A program made the translations under genes and the position numbers. Of a DNA stretch of 64,000 nucleotides, positions 47,760 through 60,800 are shown piece by piece (position 1 is the first letter of the stretch; every line of letters starts with the position of its first letter). A model generated the notes under the pieces. That model searched no databases and had not been told where the DNA came from. It saw nothing but the letters and a program-made list of their open reading frames with translations. Source of the stretch: Monilinia fructicola (lineage: Eukaryota; Ascomycota; Leotiomycetes; Helotiales; Sclerotiniaceae); assembly GCA_008692225.1 (NCBI GenBank), contig VICG01000003.1, positions 2,969,501 through 3,033,500 of the forward strand. Direction: 5' to 3'.

Positions 47760-49333
47760 ATGGAGGAAACACCAACCAGTTCATCTCATAAGAGGAAAAA
47801 TTCCAATGCTGATGATGAAAATCTGAAGGCAACTTCAAGTAAAGCCATTAAGCTTGAAAATATCAACCAGACCGAGCATATCCCACTCGGAGAAATCACC
47901 GCAATTTCCCCAGTCAATTTTCAACCATCAATCTCAGAAGTGGAGAATTTTGATGCGCAGTCGCATATTCTTGACTTCTATCAGTTCATTATCAGTGAAC
48001 GTATGATTTCTCGTATGTGTAAATCGAGCATTTTGGCATGTTCTGATCGTTTCCGACGCGAAGTTTAGGTGCACCTGTTAACATCCCGGAGCTCATCAAT
48101 ATGGATCCTAAATCGACAGACTTCTATGAAAAATTCATACCTGCTTGGATTAACGAGGGGCAAAATTTGGATCGGTCGATCCGTGGTTGAATCTCATGAC
48201 TGCCTCGTACACAAGCTCTGTCTCCGGATGGAGAATGAGGATTCCAATTTTAGACCAGCAGTACATCTTCTTCGCATCAACGACCAGCGGAAGTTTTTTT
48301 GCGAAAAAAGATAAAGACATCGTGCCACACTTGATGCACAGTCGAGATCTGCTAATAAGCTGGATAAATGGTCCATCCGCTGTAGGAAAGTTTCGCGATA
48401 ACATGAAGAAGATAATATTGACCGAGTATCACGGCATAGCAGGAAAACTACGCTCTTCAGCAATGGGCAGCTCTTCATTACCCGTAGGGGACACATTTCT
48501 TGCTAATCAGTTGCTTTCCAATGCGAACAGAAGCATAAATATGTCGAACGACTATTATATATGCCCGGAGGCAAATATCTAGCTTCCGACCTACTTCTTT
48601 TTGCTAGTCGGCATTCGTACATCGAGTGTAGAAGCAACCCTCTTGGTCGTAAAATAACAGAGAGCTTCGACAAAGTTGCCGATTGTCTACTTCTCAAAAA
48701 TTTTGACACTCTTAGAGAGGAGAACCCAGATTTTAACCTCTCGGCGCCATGGAAATGCTCTACGAAGAGATTGAAAGCACTGGATACTTCTGATATTTCC
48801 CGCAATCGTATAAGCTGTTCTCATATTGGATGCCAGAAGTGGAGAAGGCTCATATAAAACAAGACTACGATGATCTTCGCGCAAAGATTAGCAATGGGCA
48901 TGCTGCTGTTGAGCGAAGACTCGAAATTTTTGTCAAAGATGGGTCTCGTCCTACCAGCGATTTACTTGGGAGAAAAATGTGCGGGTATATTAATGATATT
49001 AGAAAGTTGAGCAACAAGCTAGGAGGAGTACTTCCCGCCATTGAAATGACACTATTTCTGGGAGAGTGTTCGTACACAAAGATGGAAGGCTTAGGTCCAC
49101 TCTATGGTTGGGAAGATAAAGGCACATCTAATTGCAAACGAGAATTCGATCCTCTGGGAGATGTTTGCTTATATGCTCTAATTAGGCGGGTGGAATTGGG
49201 AGATCTGTCATTGGATGAGGGCATTTATGATCGTATGAAGAGCTCCATTGAATATCTTAAGTCTTATGGTATTGATACCTACTTCAAATCGTCCTATGGC
49301 TTGATCTGCCAACTTTTTGGAAGACAGACATGA
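47760..49333 (+). CDS. Hypothetical multi-exon gene, possibly decayed
   Basis: ATG 47760 opens a Ser/Lys/Asp-rich N-terminus. Intron 48013-48068 (GTATGT...TTTAG, phase 1) is good. Exon 2 (FYEKFIPAWINEG) must then change frame to reach DPWLNLMTASYTSSVSGWRM, through either a 41-nt weak intron 48175-48215 or a lost base. Intron 48484-48530 (GTAGGG, GCTAAT, CAG, 47 nt) links to KYLASDLLLFASRHSYIECR. A last frame change, with a TGA at 48791-48793 in the acceptor frame, is needed before MPEVEKAHIKQDYDDLRAKI and the C-terminus (LYALIRRVELGDLSLDEG) ending at 49333. The weak intron 48675-48814 would bypass it. Conserved-looking segments on both sides of each break suggest a gene that is either intricately spliced or recently inactivated. 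No domain recognised. Confidence 0.4.
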
Positions 49334-50413
49334 AGAATCTGATGGGTTCTAAATCACCGAACTGCTTTTCGAAAGCGAAATGTTCGTGATCTGTTGAATT
49401 TGTTTCATATGCATTGTATACCAAGGGCGGTCAATCTTTCGCATTAGCTTCCAACTCTGAAATATACAAACATGAAAACTTTCAAATCCGGACTGCAGTT
49501 CGTAGTCTAATGAATAAATTTGTGCTGTACAGGGTTGCCAAGAAAAAGAGTTGCGAATAGACGCAAGAGCAAGAAAACCCTCAAGCAGATTGGCGAGGCA
49601 CATGTGGAATTGTAACACAAAACACTACAACACTCTTTATCATGGGTAGACGATCGTAGCAGTGGCTGTCGCTTGCAAGCATCTGTTCCGGCGCTTGTAT
49701 ACAATCACCCGAAGAATTCCCACTCAATAATAGCTCGTTTTTATGGGCGATTGGCATGGGATGTTCAACCAACCATGAGAGTGATATAAATACTAATTAG
49801 CCATCTAACTGGTCAGATCTAGACCTGCTGAAGACACCATTATCGTGATTCCGCATATTTACATGCATATGTGATCAGTTAAAGGTCTCTCTGAATCCAA
49901 AGACCTAACTAGTTATTTCCAAGTAGTGAACTTCAATTCAATCATTCTCTTTGAGCTTTTCATCCCATGTCCAATTCGAAACTTACTCCCACCGAGATGC
50001 TCATTTCATAAGGCTATGGCACTTTGGATCAACATATAAGCAGCCAAAGAATATTGAGACTCAGTGAAGAATGTTGTATGTACTCCAGTACATGCATTGC
50101 ATAGAATCTGTAAATTGACATTATTCTATCGATAGATCTAGATCTAGAGTGCAGTGAGGTCGAAGTGAAGTGAGGTATGAAAGTCACAGCTACCCCTGTA
50201 AAATGTCTTGGCGCTCGCGTCCAAACGCGCAACATACAGGAGGAGCATTGAGGAGCGAATTTATTGATTCACAACCACAACCACCACCTCCTCTTAGTTT
50301 TCGCCATTTCAAAAATCCAAAATCAATACCATACTCGAATATACAGTATCGTATAGTAACATTACTGAGCATCTGCAGGTTCTCTCTCCATCCCACCTTT
50401 CCTTACGAGAAAA
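49334..50413. other. Intergenic, ARP1 upstream region
   Basis: No coding chain. The 5' flank of ARP1 has GTGCAGTGAGGTCGAAGTG-type repeats near 50150 and a pyrimidine-rich leader just before the start. Confidence 0.5.
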
Positions 50414-51752
50414 ATGGCGGACACCCTTCACAATGCTCCGATCGTACTAGATAATGGTTCTGGCACAATTCGCGCTGGGTTTGCTGGTGAAGATCTGCCA
50501 AAATGTTACTTTCCTTCATTTGTTGGGAGACCGAAACATCTGCGAGTGTTGGCAGGTGCTCTAGAAGGAGATGTGTTTATTGGACAGCGTGCGCAGGAAC
50601 TCAGAGGACTGCTGAAGATTAAATACCCACTGGAACATGGCATAGTGACGGATTGGGATGATATGGAGAGGATATGGGAATATGTATACGGAGAGGGCCT
50701 CAAGACTTTGAGCGAAGAGGTATGTTCTACCAGCCAGGGTTTATTTGAAGCGTTTAGTCTAGCTCCATATCTGGCAAGTCTAATAATGCTGCACACGACT
50801 GATTGCATATTTCCAGCATCCTGTTTTATTGACAGAACCACCTCTCAATCCTCGAAGCAATCGAGATACAGCCGCACAGATCTTATTCGAAACTTTTAAT
50901 GTCCCCGCACTATACACATCCATCCAAGCTGTTCTTTCCTTATATGCATCGGGACGAACCACTGGAATAGTACTCGATGCTGGTGATGGAGTCTCGCATG
51001 CAGTTCCAGTTTACGAGGGATTTGCCATGCCAAGTTCAATACGGAGGATAGATGTGGCTGGACGAGATGTTACAGAATATATGCAAACTTTATTACGGAA
51101 GGCAGGATACGTTTTTCATACCAGCGCAGAGAAGGAGGTTGTAAGAATGATCAAGGAAAAAGTAAGCTACGTGGCAGCAGATCCAAAACGAGAAGAAAAG
51201 GAATGGACTGGTGCCAAGTTGGGAGACGGAAAGATTGTCGAATATGCATTACCAGATGGCAATAAGATCAAGGTAAGGAATGAGTGACTGGGTTATAGTA
51301 GCAGAACTGACAGTACTACAGATTGGAGCAGAAAGATTTAGAGCACCCGAGATTCTATTTGATCCCGAGATTATCGGTTTGGAATACCCTGGTATTCATC
51401 AAATTGTAGTGGACGCAATCAATCGCACAGATTTGGACTTGAGAAAGTCCCTATTTGGAAACATTGTTTTATCTGGTGGAAGCACCTTGACGAAGGGCTT
51501 TGGAGACAGATTACTACATGAAGTGCAAAGATTGGCAGTGAAGGACATGAGAATCAAGATCTTTGCGCCACCAGAGAGGAAATACTCAACCTGGATTGGT
51601 GGTAGTATTCTGGCTGGTTTGAGCACATTCAGAAAGGTATGCTTTGAATCTTATTTTTCAATGGACAAGATTGCTAACGCAAGCTGCAGATGTGGGTTAG
51701 CATTGATGACTGGCACGAGAATCCTGATATTATTCACACGAAATTTACATAA
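50414..51752 (+). CDS. arp1: Actin-related protein Arp1 (centractin), dynactin filament subunit
   Basis: Arp1 forms the short actin-like filament of dynactin, the dynein adaptor for retrograde transport and nuclear positioning in hyphae. Exons are 50414-50719, 50817-51272, 51322-51636 and 51690-51752. All introns are phase 0 (GTATGT, GTAAGG, GTATGC donors; CAG acceptors). The product is 379 aa, the usual size. Actin-fold motifs: [20 protein letters not shown] (phosphate loop 1, residues 10-29), [55 protein letters not shown] (phosphate loop 2), [18 protein letters not shown], and the last exon [20 protein letters not shown], which is typical of Arp1 rather than actin. It is convergent with MRM1. 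Confidence 0.95.
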
Positions 51753-52245
51753 TCAACCCCTGAATCTACCCGCGTTCTTGGCATCACCTCCTTCCGCCGC
51801 TTAAATCCAAATAATACTCCGAGCCAAACCCTCCACCTTCTCGAAACGAGACCAAATCCAACTTTAGCGGTTTAATGTGCACATGACCCACCCTGCATCT
51901 GGCGGCGCAGGCAAACTGGTTTGCAGGTCTTGTGCCTGGAATACTTTTTATGACCTTTGCATACATTTATGGATGTACAGCTATGCTACCTGTATGAAAA
52001 AAGATAAACTAAATTCATGATACCCATTTCTGAGATGCTTAGTTCTATTTTGTTATGATGTATCATGATTTTTGTATGATGTGTGATGGACGTAAAAACT
52101 ATTGATTCAACAGCAGTAGCACAACTGATTTTTTGCCGATGGAAGTTTTTCCAGGGGTATCTTGATATACATATTACTCACTCTACTTTTAAGTTTCTAT
52201 ACAAAGTTGCGAGTCGGTATCATACAACTCATCTAATCATACATG
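51753..52245. terminator. Shared 3' region of convergent ARP1 and MRM1
   Basis: 493 bp between two facing stop codons must contain both poly(A) sites. It is AT-rich in the centre (51990-52080, repeated TATGATGTATCATG-like words). No hairpin terminator is expected in a eukaryote. Confidence 0.45.
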
Positions 52246-54256
52246 TCAGAAAATCTGATTGTGATCTAGCTTTTCCGTTTCCTCCTCGACCTTCCTGACT
52301 GCTTCTTCGACCTTCTTGACGGCGTCCTCTACTGTCTTTTGCGTCGTTTGTCTCATGAACGCATCGCATAATATGCCGGTTGCTACGCTGACATTCAAAC
52401 TATCAAGTTTGCCCATCGTACGCGCACCACCTTTGATCGAGATATGCACGTCGGCGAGATCTTTCAAGTTTTTGCGGAGACCCTCGCCTTCGCCGCCAAC
52501 CATCAATATACATGGGTCTGCTCGGAGCGGATCTTGGAGATCGTGGGCCCAGATGCATTGTTTTGATGTGATTGGCCACATGTATCTCGAATCTGCTTTC
52601 CGGGGAGCGGGCGGCGCGACGGCGGCGTAGATTTTCCAGCCGGCGCTTTGCGATTCTTTGATGAATCCTGAGGGTTTGTTGATGGAGAAGAGCTCGATGG
52701 TTTCGGCGGCGCCGGCGGACGCTTTGAAGACGACGGGGGTGAAGGAGGCGCTGTTGCGGGTGGAGATTGCGACGGCTGTTACGCCCATGAAGGCTGCGGT
52801 GCGGAGGAGCGCGCCGAGGTTTTGCGGGTCTTCTATGCTGTCTAAGAGGAGGATGAGGGGGTTCCGACCGGTGGAATCTTTGGGCACCTTGATTATGGTG
52901 TCGGTGCCGTTGATTTCGGTTTCTTCGCGGGACTGGTGATCGAGGGTGAGTTTGATGGCGGAGCTGTTTCCTTGGTCGATAACTTCACCGAGGGATACGA
53001 CGGGGAGGCGGGGGAGAGGTGAGGCTTCGAGAATGTATCCGTTATGGGGACGACCTTGGCTCATTTTATCGAGGGTTCGTAGCCAATCATGTCCCTTCAC
53101 TTCCACCACTTGGACTCCTTTCTTCCGTGCTAATCGTGCGAGAATGCCATCTCGTTCTCCGTTCTGGCGCTCTTCACTTTTGTGGATATAGAGTTTGTAA
53201 AGCTTTCGCCCTCTTCTTGGTCGTGCGCTCAGGGCGGCTTCGACCACTGATGTGCCGTAAAGAAATTCAGAGGCTGGTGTGGTGTATGGTATAGTAATGG
53301 GCATCTTCTTCGCAAAGCTGGGAGTGACTTTGCGTGGGAGTACTTCTACAGCAGGCTCTGGGGTTTTTTGTGAAGGGGCAGCTGAGTCAGGAGGGGAGCC
53401 AAAATGTTTTGAGGTCATTGCAGCTCTGGCGTGTTTGACTGCTAGTCGCTCTTCGCGAGTGGGATACTTGGAAATATATTTATGTCCTTTTTTTTTCTTA
53501 AGGACATCTTTCAGGTCAACCCCGAATAGTTTACTCGCCTCTTCAAGATTTGGGTAGGATTGCTGCTCAAAGTGAGAGCCATTGTCACGGGGTTCAAATG
53601 ACTTCTTGAAAGATTTTTTGTCAGAACCAAGGTAGCTTTCTAGAAATCCGTAGGATTTGCTGGAGGATTTCTTTTCATTGCCGAAAGTTTCGTCCTGAGC
53701 ACCATACTCATTGGATTTTTTTCCCGTAGCCTGATCTGCTATTTCGTGACTCCTTGTACCGGTCAAATGATCTTTCCTCATAAGAATCATTGTCTCTATG
53801 CCTTTGTGGTTTGTCAAGTCTCCCACTTTTAAAGACATCTTTATCCCGACGGTCTCCAAAAGGGGAGGGATTTCTATACTTTGACTTCGATTGATCATCG
53901 CGACCATTTCCCTTGAATCGGCTATGCATGGACTTATCCCTGCCTCCGTAATCGTCGGCAGAGCCCCTATCCTGTCTTTCCCTTGCATGTGGTTTCAGTC
54001 CGGGAACCTGGAATCCTCGACCACCAGAATCATGTCCTCGACTTGGGCGTCCTTTATCCTTTGTTCTAAACCCAACTCCTTTGGATTTTCGAAGCCCACG
54101 GTTTATACCAGAATTGATTGAAGCATATCTTACAGAGCAAGAAGATGAATATAGAGGTTGAAGAATGAAACTTACTCTTTTGGCAGCTTTCGCTCCGGTA
54201 AGAAGGATTGTACTCATTGCATTGATAATGCCATTATGAGATTCCAACATCGACAT
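52246..54256 (-). CDS. MRM1: Mitochondrial large-subunit rRNA 2'-O-ribose methyltransferase (SPOU family), frame interrupted at an A7 run
   Basis: Methylates a ribose of mitochondrial 21S rRNA using S-adenosylmethionine. ATG 54256. An Arg/Ser/Asp-rich, likely mitochondrial and disordered, N-terminus runs in one frame to SRSGYGKK. At the minus-strand A7 run (53716-53722) the frame must drop one base to continue SNEYGAQDETFGNEKKSSS and onward, giving about 669 aa. Domains: substrate-binding FLYGTSVVEAALSARPRRGR and GRPHNGYILEASPLPRLP. SPOUT motifs follow: LLLDSIEDPQNLGALLRTAA (motif 1), ILMVGGEGEGLRKNL (motif 2) and LDSLNVSVATGILCDAF (motif 3, the knot). The C-terminal tail is coiled-coil-like (VEDAVKKVEEAVRKVEEE). 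Since all motifs are intact, the break is probably a base-calling error in the homopolymer, though slippage is possible. The N-terminal extension is long compared with yeast Mrm1. Confidence 0.9.
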
Positions 54257-54810
54257 GGAAAATGGAAGAAAATTGATCTAAGAATTTTTGATGTCGGACT
54301 ATAGTATTACCGTGCCGGAGCTAAATCGGACCTCGGGGAATTAATCCTGGTATTCATCGACGCGTTTACCAAATTCACTATTATTTTGACTTCATCGTGA
54401 ATTTTAAGATTGTCAACCTCAGTAATCGTTTTTTTAGATCGTGCCGCCTTTCATTTTCAATTTCCTCTTGACGCACATTTCTTTTTGATCTTTAGCGGTT
54501 CTTCTTCTCATATCCAGTTTTCTTACGACAACGAATTTCATTGTAATAACACCGCGCGCGTCAACATCTGGAGTTCAGGTATCAAAATTCACAAAGATTT
54601 TCCTTGGAAGGTGGCCGCAAGATTTGTCGCAAGCAATCTTGAATCGCCAACATTTGTTCTTTTCTTCTAGGAACACCTAGTAAGTATAATGCTCTCTTCT
54701 ATTATTTCGTGCATGCTAAGTTTTTGGAGCTAGGTCCTTGTAGTTCAAAACTCACGAGTGCGACTATCCATAAGTACATAATTTACATCTTAACCACCTG
54801 CTTCTGCAAT
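54257..54810. promoter_or_regulatory. Divergent promoter, MRM1 / CHD remodeller
   Basis: 554 bp between divergent start codons must carry both promoters. An open frame at 54410-54670 crosses it but has no coding-like features. Confidence 0.55.
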
Positions 54811-57800
54811 ATGGCTCGACTCAGCCATGTTGTCAGCTCGAGTGAGTCGGAGCCTGAACCAGGCGAATCGTCCCAACCCGAAAACCTTCATCAATCAACT
54901 TCAAATGCCAATCGACGATCCAAGTCTGTATCAGCGCATCGATCCGAAGAGTCCGTCCAAAAGCAGGATCCAGACCAGGAGGGTGAAAACGACCCAGACA
55001 ATACGATCGTTGTTATGGTTCCCGTACCAAAAAATCCCAAGGAATTTGTACCATACAAGGATGACACAGTAAATTCAATTCTTGAAGAGTTAACTGGTGA
55101 TAATGGTGAGACTCTATATCGAGTTGCCTTCGAAGATGAAAGACAAGAAAACGTAAGTCTGGTTTTTTTTTCTCCTCACTCAGACAACTACCTGTTTTCG
55201 AAAGAATACTGTGGTAGCACATCACTCTACTATGTTTGCATCACTTGTCAGCATTTGGCATGCGCAGTTCCTGCACTCGATTTAACCAGCCATCTATCGA
55301 AATCGCTTGGCCGTCTTTGAAATTTTGAGTTGCACGACTTTTGCTTAATTCTGGCACTGAGTTTGCTGTCTACTTTCTTACAATTTAACACCGTTGGCTT
55401 TAATCTTGGTGTCCATATAGCTCGACAGGTTTGGTAAAATCACGTCTTGCTTATTGCGGCCAGCATCCCAGTAACAGCCTCAAGGTAGTCCTTGTCTTTC
55501 CGTCTTCCATCATATTCCTTTCAGTTGAAATTCATCAAGTTCTGTTCTCGTTTTTGCATAATCATTCCTGGTCCCCAAGCAATTGAATATCCTCATCCCT
55601 CACGTGGGAGAATCTTTCCACCATTGTATTGGCGGAGTCATCAGTTCTTTGCTTCTGGACGGCAGTGAACTGAGCGTATGTATATTGATGGCCTTTTCCA
55701 TTATGACTGCCTTGATGAATTCATATCATACCATACTTCTTCGCACGCGGAGCTATTGTTTTTACAGAGCAAACTCTAACTCGAACAAATCATAGGTCAC
55801 GTTCAATAGACTCCTACATCTTCCGAATGGCAAAAATTCCCTGGACATTTTCAACGGTGGAGAATCATCAGAGTCAATTGCGGCCGACAGGGCAGGCAAA
55901 CGTGCTCGCCATCCTCCATCTAACAAGGACATGGTCGACTTTACTAATTTCGACTTGAGTTCTGAAGACGAGAATCCAAAGAAGACGGGAAGAAAGCGAC
56001 AACTTGTCAAAAATTTGTCAACTGCTGACATCGAAAAGGCACGCCGAAGTGCTAGGGTTGGCAGTCTGAAACCTTCACGACTCGCCCATGATGATGATGA
56101 AGAAGAAGAAGAAGACGGTTCTGAGTCAGAAGTCTTTCTTGCAAATACTCGTCAGCCTCGAAGAGCGGCCAGACCTTCGAGGAAAGCCGCCACGAGAAGG
56201 GCCAATGTGTCACTCAATTATATGGAAGAGGAAGAGGATGAGCTTGCTGGTAATGGTCAAGTCGAATCTGAAGGTAGTGAAATAGCTTATGCACCAAAAA
56301 AATCTCGTGGAAACACAACTTCGGCTCCGCCTTCAAAATCTCGCCCATCTCGTACATCGGGACGTGAAAACAAGACTGGCAAGAACATGAAAGAACGGGA
56401 TGTTGACGAAGAGATTTTTGCAGACGAACCAGTTGAAAATGGCGTCGCTAAAGTCGTCAGTATACGAGAGATCTATCAACCAATACCTGCGAAGTCTCCC
56501 TTCGGCTCAGTCCACGATCAAGACTGCGACGTTTGCGGTGGAAGCGGCAAAGCCTCCAACAAAGGCACAAGTGACCTTATTTACTGTCAAGGATGTTCAT
56601 CTTCCATTCACAAGCTTTGCTTAGGGTATCGGGCAGGTCGCGAACACATAGTCACTAAGGTCGGCCACGAACATTTTGTTATGCAATGCCGTCGCTGTAT
56701 CAACCTTGCTAATAAGAAAGATCCCATGGCCCCTAAGCTTGGTACTTGTAGTAGCTGCCATGAACCCGGCCTCTCTTGCGCTGCATTTTCTGCAAAAAAA
56801 ACTGCCAAACAGGAAGAAAAGTTGAGGGAAGAGAACGATGGTGATGACCCAATCACTGCTGTACGCTCAGATTTGATCAATAATCCAGCCAACGTTCTCT
56901 TCAGATGCCGAGGTTGCCATCGCGGCTTTCATTTCGAGCATCTCCCACCACTGCAAGACAGATCGAATTCGTCAAAGAATAGCAAAGATCTGCGAGCGCA
57001 AAGATTTGATGAATATACCAAGGACTGGCAATGCAAAGAATGCTCCCAGATCAGCACAAAACTGCAAACTTTAGTTGCATGGAGACCGTCTGATCGCAAT
57101 TCTTTTAATGAAGGTGATGACTATGATGATTTTCGTGAGGATCAGAAAGAATACCTTGTCAAATGGGATGACAAATCATACTTCAAATGCTCGTGGATGC
57201 CTGGATCATGGGTCTGGGGTACTGCGGCAGCTTCCATGCGAAAAGCATTCCGCCGTCGTGATGAAGGCGCCAATATGCGGCCTATATGGACGGAAGAAGA
57301 GGCTATTTCTGAGGAGTATCTGCGAATGGAGATTGTCTTTGATGTCGAGTATGAAGAATCCTTTCAACCAAAGTCCGAAGAATATGACAAGGCTCATATC
57401 GCTTCTGTTGTTCAAGTTTTGGTCAAATTTAGAGGATTGACCTACGACGAATCTGTTTGGGAGGAACCTCCATCCCCGAATGATGGTGATCGCTGGAGTG
57501 ATTTTGTTTCGGCATACAATGAATATGTTATGGGCAAGTACTTTAAGCAATCACCTGCAGGTGCTGTAAAACAGCGTCTCGATGCATTTCGTTCTTTGGA
57601 CTTCCAAAAGGAAGTTTTTTTGAAGAAACAACCAGATTCTTTGACCGGTGGTGAGATGATGCAGCACCAAATGGAAGGTCTGAATTGGCTACTGTATAAC
57701 TTCCATCAGGAAAAAAACGTTATTCTTGCCGATGAGATGGGGCTTGGTAAGACGATTCAAGTTGTCTCGTTGATCGCGTCACTTGTGAAAGATAAACCAA

Positions 57801-60800
57801 AAGTAAGTGCAAACAAGATACTTCAGTGACCCTGCTAACAGCTTGTCAGTGCTCGCCTTTTCTTATTGTCACACCAAACTCAACATGTCCAAATTGGCGC
57901 CGCGAGATTAAAAAGTGGGCACCTGGTCTTCGTGTCGTTGCATACTATGGTGCCAAATCTGCTCGAGATATGGCGATGAAGTATGAAATGTATCCTAACG
58001 GCTGTTCTCATCTTTGTGCTCATGTCGTGATAACCTCTTTCGAAGCACCAGTCGATGATTCCAGCAGGGCCTTCTTCAAGAAAGTCAAATGGGCCGGTAT
58101 GATTGTTGATGAGGGCCAACGACTGAAGAATGACGGCAATCTTCTTTACACTGCTTTGACAGCTCTGAGAGTACCTTTCCAGGTTCTTCTTACCGGTACA
58201 CCGCTTCAGAACAACAAGCGGGAATTATTCAACCTCCTCCAATTCTTGGACGGTAGCTTGGATGCCGCGCAATTAGACGTCAAATACAATGAACTGACAA
58301 AGGAAAACCTGCCAACACTTCATAGCCTCATCAGACCTTTCTTCTTGAGGCGCACCAAGCTAGAGGTGCTGAAATTTCTGCCACCGATGGCACAAACCAT
58401 CATACCAGTCTCCATGAGTGTCGTTCAGAAACAACTCTACAAGTCAATATTGGCAAAGAATCCAGAATTGATTAATTCAATCATTGGAAAGACAAGCAAG
58501 ACTCTCAAACCCACGGAACGAGGAAATTTAAACAATATCTTAATGCAACTTCGTAAATGCCTTTGCCACCCGTTCTTATATAGTTCGGCTATTGAGGAAA
58601 CAGCATTGCCTCCTGAAGCTCTTCATCGGAATCTGATCGATGCTTCCTCTAAGTTTCAATTGTTGGAAATCATGCTCCCGAAACTGCAAGCCCGAGGACA
58701 TAGAGTTCTCATTTTCAGTCAATTTTTAAAGCAACTCGACCTTCTCGAAGACTTTTTGAATGGTCTTGATCTTCCTTTTCAACGGTTGGATGGTACCATC
58801 AGTACACTTGAAAAGCAGAAGCGGATCGACGCATTCAACGCACCCAACTCAAAGTTGTTCGCATTTCTCCTCTCTACCAGAGCTGGTGGTACTGGTATCA
58901 ATATGGCAACTGCAGATACAGTCATCATCATGGATCCTGATTTCAATCCTCACCAAGATCAGCAAGCTCTCGCAAGGGCGCATCGCATTGGTCAAACTAA
59001 AAAGGTACTTGTCTTTCAACTAGTGACCAAGGACAGTGCAGAGGAACAGATTGTTCAAGTTGGACGCAAGAAAATGGCTCTTGATCATGCCCTTATCGAA
59101 AGTATGGGTGTGGACGACGATGCAGGAGCTAATCTCGAAGAAATTCTTAGACATGGTGCAGAAGCGGTTCTTCTTGATGATAATAGCAAAGACATTCATT
59201 ATGATTCGGCATCAGTTGACGAATTCCTAGATCGTTCTCAAGTTGAGAATCCTGCAACTAATGACGATGATACTGCAAAGTCTCAATTTTCACACGCTCG
59301 TGTGTGGATCAAAGATAAAGGAGACTTAGTAGACGATTTTGAAGACACTGATGATACGGCAGCTGCTCCAGGTACGGAGGTATGGGAGGCTATCTTGAAA
59401 CAACGTGCAGAAGATACTGCTCTCGAAGCTGCTAAAAACATGCAAACATTTGGTCGCGGAAAGCGCGCTAGACAGGTCAGTTCTATTAGAATACACTCTT
59501 AGTTGGATTCTACTAACTTTTTAGACCATTGAATATAACAAGTCACAGCCTGAGCTGAATGAGTTGGACGACCCTGAGGACTCGCCTCCAAGAAATGGTC
59601 GCCGAACTCGAAAAGATCATAGCGATGACGAATTTGATGGTCCTGGTGCCAAGGAGTCTGAAGCAGATGATTCTGATGCTAATGAACCTGTTGATCCTAG
59701 AGAACTACAAGGTATGAACTCCAAAAATCGTGTTTATACACATCAATCTTCCAATTAAATCAAAACGTAATAAATCACGCCTCGGAGCGTTTGAACACCC
59801 ATTGCCATCCCCTAAAGCATCCGGTGAGCAGCAGGCAAGGCTCTAAGAACTATCAGAAAGCTCTGTGGTGAAAGAGCCTGACGGCTGTGTGATTAAACCA
59901 AAAAGTTCTGGCAAGAATGATCTTCCCGTGAAATCAATTCTCTGTGAAGATAAAAGGCCTACCAATGACTTTATACCGCCATTAGATTCATACATCATGA
60001 ACTCTTTACCCACCAAAAGGTTATCAAATTCCAGTCCAAAGAAGAATGATATACCAAGCGGTGTTCATGATTCTGCGGTACTACTTTCAGATTCTGTCAA
60101 GGAACAGGACTCCCCGATCCATCATTCATCATCTCCTACTTTTTCTCCTGATTCATTCACGATTACTAACAAATTTTCAAGTCGAGTATTTCGGTTGGCG
60201 ACAAGAACACATTAATACCGACGGCGTATTTCCAAATACTGAGGGAGTACAAAAGTGGGTTGATCGAGGCGAGAGACTCTTTGAAACCTGCAATCGACAG
60301 ATACAAGAATCCAAAGAGTTGGACAAAGATCAGCCTAATGCCAAGATGGAAATAGAGAATTTGCAAAGACTTGTACGATCGCGTCTTGATGAACCACACT
60401 GGTGGTATGACCAGAAAGAGAAGAAAGCAACCCTTTTCAATCGAATTCCAGAATCCTTGCCCCAGTCATTGGCTCTCAAACGCACTTTTGAAGATGCACA
60501 AATGCAGAGCAATGGCGAAGAATATATGCAAAACCCCAACAAGAAACCTAAGACTACCAAGAACCAAGCTGTACAGTCTGACGCGAGCATTATCGAGCAA
60601 GTTGAAAAGCACTTCAGATGGTTAGCACGCAAACCACTGACTAGGCCACTCGGTGACAATGGAGAGAGTTATCCGCATCTGTTATCAGAATCTCTGGCAC
60701 AGTTGTCCACACGATTGAAGAAGACAACACGAGTAGCTGATGACTTCGAAGAACATTTTCGAATACAAAGACCCCGTGATGTATTACGCGAGCATCAAGA

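Noticed and set aside
48484..48582. Apparent frameshift ending in CPEANI
   Set aside because: Explained by a 47-nt intron (48484-48530) with GCTAAT branch and CAG acceptor that restores the frame.
52316..53557. Several + strand ORFs opposite MRM1
   Set aside because: Antisense shadows of the conserved methyltransferase frame.
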